Assembly: GCF_022835695.1 (NCBI RefSeq)
Contig: NZ_BQUV01000002.1
Coordinates: 558,001-622,000, forward strand
Direction of reading: 5' to 3'
DNA: 64,000 nucleotides
Source: Bradyrhizobium sp. Ce-3
GTDB taxonomy: Bacteria > Pseudomonadota > Alphaproteobacteria > Rhizobiales > Xanthobacteraceae
Below the pieces are notes generated by a model. The model was given only the letters and a program-made list of their open reading frames with translations. It made no database searches and was not told the DNA's origin. Below are positions 45,257 through 53,523 of the stretch, piece by piece. Numbering within the stretch: position 1 is the stretch's first letter; each line of letters begins with the position of its first letter. The position numbers and the translations under genes are program-made.

Positions 45257-46516
45257 TCAGAGCTTCCCGACCCCGGCGCGGATCATGCCGATGACGAGCT
45301 CCTGGGCGCCGTCGAGCGCGCGCCGCATCGTCGATCCGGTGCCGACGGCATCCGCCGCGAACACCGGCGCTTCCATCGCGACATTGGCGCCGCGCCAGAC
45401 CCTGACGACGCCGATCCTCTGGCCGGCGGCGATCGGTGCCTTGACCGGACCTTCATAGATGACGCGCGCGAGCAGCTTGTCGTTGCCGTTCTTCGACACC
45501 ATCACCTTGATCGGATCGGGGCTGACGAGCTTGACCGAACGGCTGTCGCCGCCGAACACCCGGGCATAGCCGACCGGCTGATTGGCTGCGATCAGGGGCC
45601 GGGTCTCGAAGCTGCGGAACCCCCATTCCAGCATCTTCTTGGCTTCGGTGGCGCGGTCCTCGGAATCCTCGAGGCCGTTGACCACGACGATCAGGCGCGT
45701 GTCGTTCTGCACGGCTGAGCCGACCATGCCGTAGCCGCCCTCCTTGGTGTAGCCGGTCTTCAACCCGTCGGCGCCGGGCAAGGCGTTCAGCAGCGGATTG
45801 CGATTCTGCTGGCGGATCTTGTTCCAGGTGAATTCCTTCTCGCCGAACAGCTTATAGCGGTCCGGGTAGGTCAGGATGATGTGGCGCGCCAGCGTCGCGA
45901 GTTCCCGCACCGTCATCTTGTTGGCCGGGTCCGGCAGCCCGTTGGAATTGCCGAAGGTCGATTTGGTCATGCCGAGCTCGCGGGCGCGCTTGGTCATGAA
46001 ATCGGTCGCGAACGTATGCTCGTTGCCGGCAATGCCTTCGGCGAGCGCGATGCAGGCGTCGTTGCCGCTCGGGATGATCGCACCATGCAGGAGATCATCG
46101 ACCGAGACCTTGCTGTTGATCGCTGCGAACATCGTCGAGGTGCCGGACGGCGCGCCGCCCCGGCGCCAGGCGTTTTCGCTGATCCGGTATTCGTCCGTGA
46201 GCTTGATGTCACCCTTCTTGATGGCGTCGAACACCACCTCGGCGGTCATCAGCTTCATCATGCTGGACGGCGCGCGCAGCTCGTCGGCGTTCTTCTCGAA
46301 CAGCACGCTGCCCGAGGAGGCCTCGACCAGGATCGCGGTCGGCGCATCGCCGTCGAACCCGCCCTCTTCCTTCTTGGCGCCCTGAACGCTGTTGTTGGCG
46401 GCGTAGACCATCCCGCCGCAGCCGATCGCAAGCGCGACCGCGGCCGCGACCAGGCCGCGCCAGCAACGCCCGGCGCGAGCAGACAACGTGCGGGGAACTG
46501 CGGTCGGGGCTGGCAT
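45257..46516 (-). CDS. dac: D-alanyl-D-alanine carboxypeptidase (PBP5/6 family)
   Basis: Periplasmic penicillin-binding DD-carboxypeptidase that trims peptidoglycan pentapeptides. 419 aa from ATG 46516; the open frame extends to 46882 without conserved sequence. A signal-anchor segment lies at about 21-40. Catalytic motifs: S85-M-M-K88 (APSSMMKLM), S150-G-N152 (PSGNDACIALAE) and K253-T-G255 (DGLKTGYT). The C-terminal PBP5 beta domain includes VSPDPIKVMVSKNGNDKLLA. It heads the operon running to the MBL gene. Confidence 0.95.
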   Translation of the reverse strand: MPAPTAVPRTLSARAGRCWRGLVAAAVALAIGCGGMVYAANNSVQGAKKEEGGFDGDAPTAILVEASSGSVLFEKNADELRAPSSMMKLMTAEVVFDAIKKGDIKLTDEYRISENAWRRGGAPSGTSTMFAAINSKVSVDDLLHGAIIPSGNDACIALAEGIAGNEHTFATDFMTKRARELGMTKSTFGNSNGLPDPANKMTVRELATLARHIILTYPDRYKLFGEKEFTWNKIRQQNRNPLLNALPGADGLKTGYTKEGGYGMVGSAVQNDTRLIVVVNGLEDSEDRATEAKKMLEWGFRSFETRPLIAANQPVGYARVFGGDSRSVKLVSPDPIKVMVSKNGNDKLLARVIYEGPVKAPIAAGQRIGVVRVWRGANVAMEAPVFAADAVGTGSTMRRALDGAQELVIGMIRAGVGKL

Positions 46517-46686
46517 CGGCGATGTCCTGAAAGACTGCGTTCTAACAGCTGGAAGTACCGCAAACAACTGAGGTTTCAGCGCTTGTGCACGGCCGGCTGG
46601 ATTGCCGGCTGGGTTGAACGTCCGTATCCTTGCCGGTAAGGAACCAGCCAACGACAACAGAACCGGCAAACAAGGCGGAAACGCGA

Positions 46687-47619
46687 ATGTCATCCTCCCG
46701 CACCATTTCGGCGAACGGCATCGACATGTTCGTGTGCGAGGCCGGGCAAGGCCCGCTGGTCGTGCTCTGCCATGGCTGGCCGGAACTGTCGTACTCGTGG
46801 CGGCACCAGATCGCTGCATTGGCCGCGGCCGGCTTCCGGGTCGTCGCTCCCGACATGCGCGGTTTCGGCCGGACCAGTGCACCGGCCGAAGTCGGCGCCT
46901 ACACCATCTTCGATACCGTCGGCGACATGGTTGCGCTGGTGGCCGCGCTCGGCGAGAAGGCGATGATTGTCGGTCACGATTGGGGTGCGCCGGTCGCCTG
47001 GCATGCGGCCCTGTTCCGCCCCGATATCTTCACCAAGGTCGCCGGCCTCAGCGTGCCGCCGCCGTTCCGCGGCCGCGGCCGTCCGCTGGAGACCCTGCGC
47101 GAGAGCGGCATTACCAACTTCTATTGGCAATACTTCCAACCGCCCGGCGTGGCTGAAGCCGAGTTCGAGCGCGACGTCGCTCACACGATGCGGCTGGTGC
47201 TCGGGCGCGGCGTCTCCGATCCGAGCTCGATGTTCGTCGACGAGGCCAAGGGCTTCCTCGGCAAGCTGCCGACTGGCATGCCGCTGCCGGCCTGGATCAC
47301 CGAGGCTGACATCGCCGAGTTCGCCGAAGGCTACCGGCAGTCCGGCTTCCGCGGCGGCCTGAACTGGTACCGCAATCTCGACCGCAATTGGGAGCTGACG
47401 GCGCCCTGGCAGGACGCCCAGATCCATCAGCCGTCGCTGTTCATCGCCGGCTCGAACGATTCGGTGATTACCGGGCTGATCGGCGCCAAGCGGGTTGCGG
47501 ACATGGAACGCGTGCTGCCGAACCTCAAGCAGAAGCTGATCATCGAGGGCGCCGGCCACTGGATCCAGCAGGAGCGCCCCGATGAGGTCAACGCAGCGCT
47601 GATCGCGTTTCTGAAATGA
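46687..47619 (+). CDS. Alpha/beta hydrolase, epoxide hydrolase type
   Basis: 310 aa from ATG 46687. Epoxide-hydrolase features: oxyanion motif HGWPE (29-33), nucleophile D98 in VGHDWGAPVAWHAAL, GFRVVAPDMRGFGRTSAP, lid Tyr candidates in TNFYWQYFQPPG and GLNWYRNLDRNWELT, and catalytic His in IIEGAGHWIQQERPDEVN. The combination of HGWPE, Asp nucleophile and lid Tyr supports an epoxide hydrolase over an esterase. It stands alone, divergent from dac and convergent with rlpA. Confidence 0.9.
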   Translation: MSSSRTISANGIDMFVCEAGQGPLVVLCHGWPELSYSWRHQIAALAAAGFRVVAPDMRGFGRTSAPAEVGAYTIFDTVGDMVALVAALGEKAMIVGHDWGAPVAWHAALFRPDIFTKVAGLSVPPPFRGRGRPLETLRESGITNFYWQYFQPPGVAEAEFERDVAHTMRLVLGRGVSDPSSMFVDEAKGFLGKLPTGMPLPAWITEADIAEFAEGYRQSGFRGGLNWYRNLDRNWELTAPWQDAQIHQPSLFIAGSNDSVITGLIGAKRVADMERVLPNLKQKLIIEGAGHWIQQERPDEVNAALIAFLK

Positions 47620-47667
47620 TCAGGCCAAAGGCTTGATTCGCAACGGCCCGATTCGCAATGGCTTGGT

Positions 47668-48609
47668 TTAGTAGAGCCCGCGCCCGCTGAGGACTTCGGC
47701 GGGGCCGCGCGCGTCGATCGGCACATAGGCCGCCGCCGGGCTCGGGGTTGCGGCGTAGCGCGGATCGCCCTCGTAGGAGACTTCGCGCTGATTGTTGGCG
47801 ACGCGACGGTGCGACCGGCTTGAGGCCGACATTTCGGACGTCGCATTGGCCGAGGCGTAGTCGGCCTGGGTGTTGCCGAGGCTGTAGGGCCGCCCTTCGG
47901 GGAGCGGGACATCGCCACGGACCCGGCCCGACGAGGACGACATCTCCGGGATGAACGGCCGGGCCGAGGCGACACGGACCATCGACGGCGACGGCGCCGG
48001 CGTGCCAGTGCGCAAGGTCGCCATCAGCTGGCGGTCGTCGGAGCCTTCGAGCGGTGCCCGGCCGACATATTCGACGCGGACGCGGGCGACGCCATTGCCT
48101 TTGAAATCAAGCAGTTCGGCGGCTTTGTTGGAGACGTCTATGAGGCGGTTGCCGTGATACGGGCCGCGGTCATTGACGCGCACGACGAGCGATCGGCCGT
48201 TGCTCAGATTGGTGACCCGCGCGTAGCTCGGCATCGGCAAGGTCGGATGGGCGGCCGTCAGCGAGCCCATGTCGAACACCTCACCATTGGCGGTCAGGCG
48301 GCCGTGGAAATCATCGCCGTACCAGGACGCCATGCCCTCGGCGCGATAGTTCTCGTTCTCTTCCGGCACATAGGTGCGGCCGGCGACGACATAGGGCTTG
48401 CCGATCCGGTAGGTGCCGCCGCCCTTCGGCACGGGATCGCCGAGCGCCACCACGCGTGGGCTGGACGACACGCCGTATTTCGGATCGACACGGCTGGCGA
48501 ACTTGTTGGAGGAGGCGCAATTGGCGAGGACGAGGCACGTCGCCACCGCAACGGCGCCGCGCGCCGTCCGGATCATCGAATCTGGCCGTCTAATCCCCAT
48601 CTGCCCCAA
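47668..48609 (-). CDS. rlpA: Septal ring lytic transglycosylase RlpA family lipoprotein
   Basis: 313 aa with a lipoprotein signal (MIRTARGAVAVATCLVLANC, lipobox Cys at residue 31 of the longest form); ATG 48609, 48597 or 48576 are possible starts. The double-psi beta-barrel has GMASWYGDDFHGRLTANGEV, AAHPTLPMPSYARVTNLSNG, RSLVVRVNDRGPYHGNRLID and SNKAAELLDF. RlpA cleaves peptidoglycan strands lacking stem peptides at the septum. No SPOR domain is visible; the C-terminal 110 residues look disordered. Confidence 0.93.
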   Translation of the reverse strand: MGQMGIRRPDSMIRTARGAVAVATCLVLANCASSNKFASRVDPKYGVSSSPRVVALGDPVPKGGGTYRIGKPYVVAGRTYVPEENENYRAEGMASWYGDDFHGRLTANGEVFDMGSLTAAHPTLPMPSYARVTNLSNGRSLVVRVNDRGPYHGNRLIDVSNKAAELLDFKGNGVARVRVEYVGRAPLEGSDDRQLMATLRTGTPAPSPSMVRVASARPFIPEMSSSSGRVRGDVPLPEGRPYSLGNTQADYASANATSEMSASSRSHRRVANNQREVSYEGDPRYAATPSPAAAYVPIDARGPAEVLSGRGLY

Positions 48610-48951
48610 GTACCATTCTGCCGGACCCGCGCCTACTCCGAGGCGTCGGGGTCGAATTTGTCACCGTGCGGCCCACCTCCGCACCGGATGGTGAAGATAT
48701 CGCAACCGGAACACGGCGGAAATGGGGAGAGCCGCCGGGCGGTGGCGTCTTGGTGAATGGTCTGTTGCGCCTCCTCCGTCATTCTACTGGCCCCGGCCCG
48801 CGCAAAGCGCCCTCGCCTGTCCCGCGATCAGACACACTGTTGCAGCAAGTCATCAGTCGGGGGGCATCTTGGATTCCAACAATTGAATCTTTTTGACTGT
48901 GCAAGGCTGCAATCGTTTTCTCTCCCGCGTGGGGCGCAAAGGAAGTTTGCG
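48610..48951 (+). other. Non-coding gap between rlpA and the small ORFs
   Basis: No convincing gene in 342 bases. A weak 5-bp hairpin followed by TTTTT lies at 48873-48895 (GATTC-N8-GAATC-TTTTT), and TTGACT at 48893 could be a -35 element for the small ORF at 48952. Confidence 0.4.
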
Positions 48952-49041
48952 ATGATCGAGACGGTTACAGCGGTGATGGGCCTGGTGAGTGCGGCGATCT
49001 TCTTGGCGCATGCCGTGGAAGGCTATCGGTACCGGGCCTGA
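48952..49041 (+). CDS. 29-residue hydrophobic small protein
   Basis: ATG 48952 is preceded by GGAAG with a 6-base spacer. The protein MIETVTAVMGLVSAAIFLAH then AVEGYRYRA has one membrane-length hydrophobic segment (about residues 5-21) and a basic end, so it would be a single-pass membrane peptide. No function is known. The good RBS and amphipathic layout argue that it is real. Confidence 0.6.
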   Translation: MIETVTAVMGLVSAAIFLAHAVEGYRYRA

Positions 49042-49142
49042 CGGTCCGTCAAAGGCGGAAAGACGCGTCACCTCTTTCCAGGAGTGAAAGTTCGGAAAGC
49101 TTTAATCAATTCGGATGAGCATCGGTTGAAGGCAGGTGTGTC

Positions 49143-49241
49143 ATGCGTAATCACGATTTGGTCTCCGACGGATTTCTAACCCTGACCGCAGCAAGCCTCG
49201 TGCTGCTGTGCTCTAGCCTTCTGGCGTTCGCTTTCGGCTGA
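49143..49241 (+). CDS. 32-residue hydrophobic small protein
   Basis: ATG 49143 to TGA 49241 encodes MRNHDLVSDGFLTLTAASLV then LLCSSLLAFAFG: a short polar head then about 20 hydrophobic residues reaching the C-terminus, like a tail-anchored membrane peptide. The RBS (GGCAGG, about 6 bases upstream) is modest. It follows the 29-residue ORF by 101 bases. Function unknown. Confidence 0.5.
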   Translation: MRNHDLVSDGFLTLTAASLVLLCSSLLAFAFG

Positions 49242-49386
49242 ACGTCGTCCTCGAGGCGCGCGCAAGGGCCGCGCCTCCCCTCAGGCCGCCAACCTGCCTC
49301 TCAGGCAAACAAATGGCCGGCCGCACCTGCCGCATGAACCAGCAAAAGGCCGACCGCACATCCAGCAGATGCGTGCTGGTGACGAG

Positions 49387-49821
49387 ATGAGCAACCTCGT
49401 GAGAGAAGGAACATCGGCGCTGCTCATCAGCACCGACGGCCGTTTGCTGATGCAGCTGCGCGATGATCTTCCGCACGTCTCCGATCCCGGCAAGATCAGC
49501 CTGTTTGGCGGCCGGCGCGAAGGGACCGAGTCATTCCTGGAGTGCGTGGTTCGCGAAATCCATGAGGAGATCGGCTACTATCTGCCGCCGGAGCGCTTCG
49601 AGCTGATCGGCAAATACTCCGGAACAGACCATTTGACGCCAAACGGCACCCTGCACGGCGAGGTGTTCCTTGTGCGAGACGTGCCGATCGATCAGTTGAC
49701 GGTGACCGAAGGGCGTCTTGAGATTGTCGCCATGGACGAGCTTGAACGCGTCAGCGGCAGGCTGGCGCGTCCGGCGGAATATGCGCTCGAAATATTCCTG
49801 AAGCGCGAACCGATCAGCTGA
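49387..49821 (+). CDS. Nudix hydrolase
   Basis: 144 aa from ATG 49387 (or ATG 49369). The full Nudix box G-x5-E-x7-RE-U-x-EE-x-G is present in GGRREGTESFLECVVREIHE and the following EIGYY. Preceding strand: GTSALLISTDGRLLMQLRDD. Predicted to hydrolyse a nucleoside diphosphate derivative; the substrate is unknown. Its 3' end overlaps the convergent phosphatase gene by 8 bases. Confidence 0.92.
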   Translation: MSNLVREGTSALLISTDGRLLMQLRDDLPHVSDPGKISLFGGRREGTESFLECVVREIHEEIGYYLPPERFELIGKYSGTDHLTPNGTLHGEVFLVRDVPIDQLTVTEGRLEIVAMDELERVSGRLARPAEYALEIFLKREPIS

Positions 49822-50245
49822 GCGACGATACCAGCTCGCGGACGCGATCATCGAGCATCGCGAGCGCGACCGAAGGATGTGCCACGTCGATATCGTCGAC
49901 GTGCCAATAGGTCACCCTGTCGGCGACCTCCGGGAACCGGCGCTCGATCAGCGGACGGTGCTCGGTCTCCTTGAGCGCGATCACCAGGTCGACGTCGGTG
50001 AAGTCGGCCAATACGCATGGCTGCGGATAGCGGGTTGCGCCCTCCGGGGCGATGCCCCCTGCGCGGAGACGATCGTCGGCGAAAACCGACATCGGCCCGA
50101 CATTGTCGGGCGAGCCGCGCTCGGCAGCTCCCCTGGAGAATGCGCGCCACGCCAGCTGTCGGGCTCTTGCGAGATGGTTGAATAGCTCTTCTGCATATCG
50201 GCTTCGGTAGTAGTTGCCGGTGCACAGGAACAGGACACGCTTCAT
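49814..50245 (-). CDS. Low-molecular-weight phosphatase family protein
   Basis: 143 aa from ATG 50245; a TTG at 50263 is an alternative. It begins MKRVLFLCTGNYYRSRYAEE with the P-loop C-x5-R-S (CTGNYYRS) of low-molecular-weight protein tyrosine phosphatases and thioredoxin-dependent arsenate reductases. The general-acid Asp could be in YWHVDDIDVAHP. No arsenic genes are nearby, so a phosphatase is more likely than ArsC. Substrate unknown. Confidence 0.85.
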   Translation of the reverse strand: MKRVLFLCTGNYYRSRYAEELFNHLARARQLAWRAFSRGAAERGSPDNVGPMSVFADDRLRAGGIAPEGATRYPQPCVLADFTDVDLVIALKETEHRPLIERRFPEVADRVTYWHVDDIDVAHPSVALAMLDDRVRELVSSLS

Positions 50246-50263
50246 GGGTGTGATGATGGCCAA

Positions 50264-50665
50264 TGGCCGCCGTCGCGGTCAACGGCATTGCGCGCATGAA
50301 TGCCTTGCGGCGCTCGGCCCGAAGCCGGCGTCAAATCCCATGGGCCCCGTGTATTGGACAAATGGCCCCGCGGGCACGGGCTCTTGGCGGCTCGTATCAC
50401 CCGCACATTTGGCGGAAGGTGTGTCCTGTCAACTCTGCAGCGGTGCGGCCGGCGCTGTGCACGTCACAGCGAACTGGCACGACATGACGAGCCATGCGGT
50501 GCCGTTCACAAGAAACTGGAAAACATAATTGCCCGCAAAAATACGGCTGTTCCGGTGGGCGGAGAAGTTGCAATTGACGGCGCATACGTGTCCGATGGGC
50601 GGACGGCCTGGAACGCACGGACGAGCCAGGGGATATTTGTTTAATCGATTTTGGAGAATTGTTTT
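50264..50665 (+). other. Gap upstream of the RTX gene
   Basis: No gene recognised in 402 bases. It contains a palindrome GCTGTG-N5-CACAGC (50454-50470) of unknown meaning, and TTGGAG at 50651-50656 serves as the ribosome-binding site of the RTX gene. Confidence 0.45.
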
Positions 50666-51826
50666 ATGGCGACTTATTACGGCGGCGACGGCAACGACAA
50701 CTATATCGATTCCACAAGCGCAGCAATGTATGGCGGCGGCGGCAATGACACTCTCAACGCGGACTACGATGGCGCGACGTATCTTGACGGCGGACAAGGC
50801 GACGACAGGCTTGCGGAATATTACGGTGGCACGTCTCCTCAATCGACGATGTACGGCGGTAGCGGCAACGACGTTTTGGCGGGTAACCCAAACATCGCCG
50901 CTCAAGACGTTCAGTATGGAGGTACGGGCGATGATTATATTGTCGCTCCCGCTTTCACGCCGTTGACTTGGACCGCGGGAGAAATCAGTGGAGACGAAGG
51001 CAGAGATGCCCTCTACGGCGGTTGGGGCGCCGATTTAATCTACGGCGGAGAGGGAGACGACTCAGGATCGAACATCACGGTTGCTGGAGGTGGAAGCGTT
51101 AGCCCGGGTCTTTATGGCGGCGGCGGAAACGACACCCTGTACGGAGGGACAGGCAACGATCTGTTGTTCGGAGGTGCCGGCAACGATTGGCTCTATGGCG
51201 GCGACGGCAATGACTCGATCTACGGAGACGCGGGCAACGACACGATATTCGGCGATAGCGGTGTCGATCTATTGGAGGGTGGCGACGGCAACGACTGGAT
51301 TGTGGTGGCCAGCGACCTCTCTACTTCGGTTGGAGGAGCCAATGTCTACGGCGGCGCCGGCGATGATATAATCGAGTTCTACAACCGCGCCAGCTACACC
51401 GTCGCAAACGGTGACGATGGCAACGACGTAATTCTCAATCTCGGCCCAGCGGGCAACTCGTATGAATATGGCGGCAATGGCGACGATACGCTGTTCGGTG
51501 GTCTCGGTGTCGACGTCCTCCTTGGGGGCGCAGGTAACGACTTTTTCGACGGCGGCAAAGGCGTGAACTACTTTTTTGGTGGCGGTGGCCGGGATGTTTT
51601 CGAGACGGAGGACGTGCCCAGTGTTGCAGTTGTTCAAGACTGGAATTCAGCTACCGATGCCGTAGAGCTGTTTAAGACAGGATTGCACTCGTTTGCGGAT
51701 GTGTTGTCGCACTCTTACCAAAATGGCGCGTACTTCGTCGTACAGATCGACGATGACACAGCAGTTTGGCTTAACGGGGCTACGGCTAGCACGCTCACCG
51801 CATCGAACTTCGCGATCGTGGGTTAG
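50666..51826 (+). CDS. RTX-type calcium-binding repeat protein
   Basis: 386 aa from ATG 50666 (TTGGAG 9 bases upstream). Nearly the whole chain is built of glycine-rich calcium-binding nonapeptides of the type GGxGxDxLxG, in blocks: residues 4-60 (YYGGDGNDNYID), 70-140, 150-215 (GGGGNDTLYGGTGNDLLFGG) and 265-305 (YGGNGDDTLFGGLGVDVLLG). The last 80 residues (VVQDWNSATDAVELFKTG, end FAIVG) look like a C-terminal type I secretion region. No enzymatic domain is visible. No ABC exporter/HlyD pair is adjacent; TolC at 1.2 kb could be the outer-membrane part. A strong terminator follows, so it is probably monocistronic. Confidence 0.9.
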   Translation: MATYYGGDGNDNYIDSTSAAMYGGGGNDTLNADYDGATYLDGGQGDDRLAEYYGGTSPQSTMYGGSGNDVLAGNPNIAAQDVQYGGTGDDYIVAPAFTPLTWTAGEISGDEGRDALYGGWGADLIYGGEGDDSGSNITVAGGGSVSPGLYGGGGNDTLYGGTGNDLLFGGAGNDWLYGGDGNDSIYGDAGNDTIFGDSGVDLLEGGDGNDWIVVASDLSTSVGGANVYGGAGDDIIEFYNRASYTVANGDDGNDVILNLGPAGNSYEYGGNGDDTLFGGLGVDVLLGGAGNDFFDGGKGVNYFFGGGGRDVFETEDVPSVAVVQDWNSATDAVELFKTGLHSFADVLSHSYQNGAYFVVQIDDDTAVWLNGATASTLTASNFAIVG

Positions 51827-51834
51827 ACGAAAAG

Positions 51835-51868
51835 ACGCCGGGACTCGAAGGGCGAGTCCCGGCGTTTG
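51835..51868 (+). terminator. Rho-independent terminator after the RTX gene
   Basis: ACGCCGGGACTCG-AAGGG-CGAGTCCCGGCGT forms a perfect 13-bp stem with a 5-base loop followed by TT. It starts 9 bases after the stop codon. Confidence 0.88.
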
Positions 51869-51887
51869 AATACGGCGATTTCGAAAG

Positions 51888-52172
51888 ATGCCCATCACCC
51901 GAAAGCCGCTCGAGATCCCGCCGAAGGTCGCCCGCCAGTTCGCCGCGGACATGCAGGCCTATCACGCCGAGCGCGACGATATCCGACGCGATCGGACCGC
52001 GGTCGGCAACAGGCACATGCTGCTCGAGCACATGCAGGGCTTGAAGCTTGCCAGCCCTATGTTCCTCCGCTCAAACCGTCCTCCGAACCTGGGGGCCCTG
52101 GCTACGGTCTGCGCCCTGATCATGAGGAACGGCGGCGAACGAGAGAATACAGTGCGCCGACGAAAGCGCTGA
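51888..52172 (+). CDS. Small hypothetical protein, C-terminus possibly altered
   Basis: 94 aa from ATG 51888. The first 50 residues (MPITRKPLEIPPKVARQFAA then DMQAYHAERDDIRRDR) have the composition of a real helical protein and recall short cytoplasmic proteins common in this genus (recognition from memory, not searched). From about residue 52 (LASPMFLRSNRPPNL...) the sequence loses that character, so a frameshift or replaced end is possible. The start lies 19 bases after the RTX terminator; no clear RBS. Function unknown. Confidence 0.45.
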   Translation: MPITRKPLEIPPKVARQFAADMQAYHAERDDIRRDRTAVGNRHMLLEHMQGLKLASPMFLRSNRPPNLGALATVCALIMRNGGERENTVRRRKR

Positions 52173-52219
52173 TTCTACTGGGGATTCCGAACAGTGGAGA
52201 ACAACGGAGTACGCTGTAC

Positions 52220-52309
52220 TGGCGGAAGGGGTGGGATTCGAACCCACGGTACCCTTGCGGGCACGCCGGTTTTCAAGACCGGTGCCTTAAACCACTCGGC
52301 CACCCTTCC
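52220..52309 (-). tRNA. tRNA-Ser (anticodon TGA)
   Basis: On the minus strand the cloverleaf is complete: acceptor GGAAGGG/CCCTTCC, D-arm GCCGAGTGGTTTAAGGC, anticodon stem-loop ACCGGTCTTGAAAACCGG with anticodon TGA, a long variable arm (GTGCCCGCAAGGGTACC) typical of class II tRNA-Ser, and T-arm TGGGTTCGAATCCCA. Discriminator G and CCA are encoded. It reads UCN codons. Confidence 0.97.
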
Positions 52310-52507
52310 GGATCAATCGGATCAGGCCCTTAGCGTAGGGCGCCGCCGAACGCAACGCGAACTTGGCGAACGAGCCAGTCAGCTCCGGCCTCCGCGTTGT
52401 CGGTTCCGGCGCCTGAGTGATGCCCCTCACGGTATTGGCCGACGGAAAGCTTCACGATGCACGTCATGGGAGACCAAACGGTCTCTTCTCAACCAGGAGG
52501 GAATGCC

Positions 52508-52927
52508 ATGGCCTGCGGAATGCGAGAGACAATCACGGTGAGTTACTGGGGCGTGTGCTGGAAGTGGGGCTTCATCCCCTACCCCTGCAAGAAGACGAAA
52601 ACGGAAGTGAAGTACCAATATGACTTCCGTCCCTGGCGCACCAGGTTCAGCTGGTCGCCCTTCCGGCGCAGTTACGAGGGCTGCTGCAACGGCGCGCTGT
52701 TCGGATGGTCGTACTGGACCTGGTCACCGTTCGGCACCGGCAACGGTCCCTGGATCGATCAGACCTTAACGTATTTCTCCGACTCGCAGATTGGTTCGAC
52801 TGGCCCCTGTCCGTTCAAGAGCACGTCCAGTCAGCCTGCGAAACTGTCGGAGGCGGCCGCCGGCTCGATTGTGCCGGCTGCAACCGGCGAAGAGCTCTAC
52901 GAGGACCATGGCTGTCCCTGTGTTTAG
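52508..52927 (+). CDS. Orphan Trp/Tyr/Cys-rich protein
   Basis: 139 aa from ATG 52508, which has a perfect AGGAGG 7 bases upstream; that is the main evidence that the gene is real. The sequence has nine Trp, eight Tyr and eight Cys, mostly in the first 85 residues (SYWGVCWKWGFIPYPCKK, RFSWSPFRRSYEGCCNGA, FGWSYWTWSPFG). The end is DHGCPCV. There is no signal peptide or membrane helix and I do not recognise any family. The C-terminal 50 residues look flexible. It lies downstream of tRNA-Ser on the other strand. Confidence 0.65.
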   Translation: MACGMRETITVSYWGVCWKWGFIPYPCKKTKTEVKYQYDFRPWRTRFSWSPFRRSYEGCCNGALFGWSYWTWSPFGTGNGPWIDQTLTYFSDSQIGSTGPCPFKSTSSQPAKLSEAAAGSIVPAATGEELYEDHGCPCV

Positions 52928-53052
52928 GAGCATCTCGGTTCGTTACGAACCGCTTCGCCTGTTGATCAGCGCTTGCAGCCCGGCTGGCGGACGCCGGCCG
53001 GGCATCTTTCCAACGGCTGCCGATCGGCGCGCAGCAGGGATAACGGGCACGC

Positions 53053-53424
53053 CTAGAACTTGCGTCCGGAGGCTTCCATCTTTCTGCATTCCCCGCTGAC
53101 GGTAAGGGATCTCCCCTCCGACCTCAGGGTTTTGTTGGCCCTGCCTGACTGTCGGGAAACCGTGATCGACAGCGAAGCTACGTGGTCCTTTCCATCGACA
53201 ACAATGTTTGCCGTGCCGTCGAAGGAAAAGGAATCCTCGTCCACTCTCCAACCTCGCGCCGTGTCGATGTAGTACTGCAGGGTCGACGCGGCCATGTTCC
53301 AATCATCTGTTGAAGCTGCCGGAAAATCGCACTCCAATGCTGCGACCACAGCTTGCGCGTGGCCTTCCAGGGTCAATGCTCCCAGGGCCAGAAGTGATAG
53401 AAATCCATTGCGTATGACCTGCAC
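53053..53424 (-). CDS. Small secreted protein of unknown function
   Basis: 123 aa from GTG 53424, chosen because GAGGAG lies 6 bases upstream; an ATG at 53457 lacks an RBS. A clear signal peptide (VIRNGFLSLLALGALTLEG-HAQA) precedes a mature chain beginning VVAALECDFPAASTDDW. The mature part has two Cys (ALEC, SGEC) that could form a disulfide and beta-rich sequence such as SFSFDGTANIVVDGK. Function unknown. Confidence 0.65.
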   Translation of the reverse strand: MQVIRNGFLSLLALGALTLEGHAQAVVAALECDFPAASTDDWNMAASTLQYYIDTARGWRVDEDSFSFDGTANIVVDGKDHVASLSITVSRQSGRANKTLRSEGRSLTVSGECRKMEASGRKF

Positions 53425-53523
53425 CTGAAACTCCTCGAAGCAATGATCGCGTATCAAATAACATGCTCGATTTTACCCCATTCTCCTCACCTGAAATTCC
53501 CGTGGTTCTACGGCCATCCTCTC

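Noticed and set aside
50454-50470. GCTGTG-N5-CACAGC as a CRP/FNR site
   Set aside because: The spacing (TGTG-N5-CACA) is too short for the CRP consensus; kept only as a note.
52220-52309. tRNA-Ser as an integration site for a genomic island
   Set aside because: No integrase gene and no second copy of the tRNA 3' end was seen on the side where an island would lie.
52194-52541. Open frame on the plus strand with the sequence GGIRTHGTLAGTPVFKTGAL
   Set aside because: It is the antisense translation of tRNA-Ser, a well-known false annotation.
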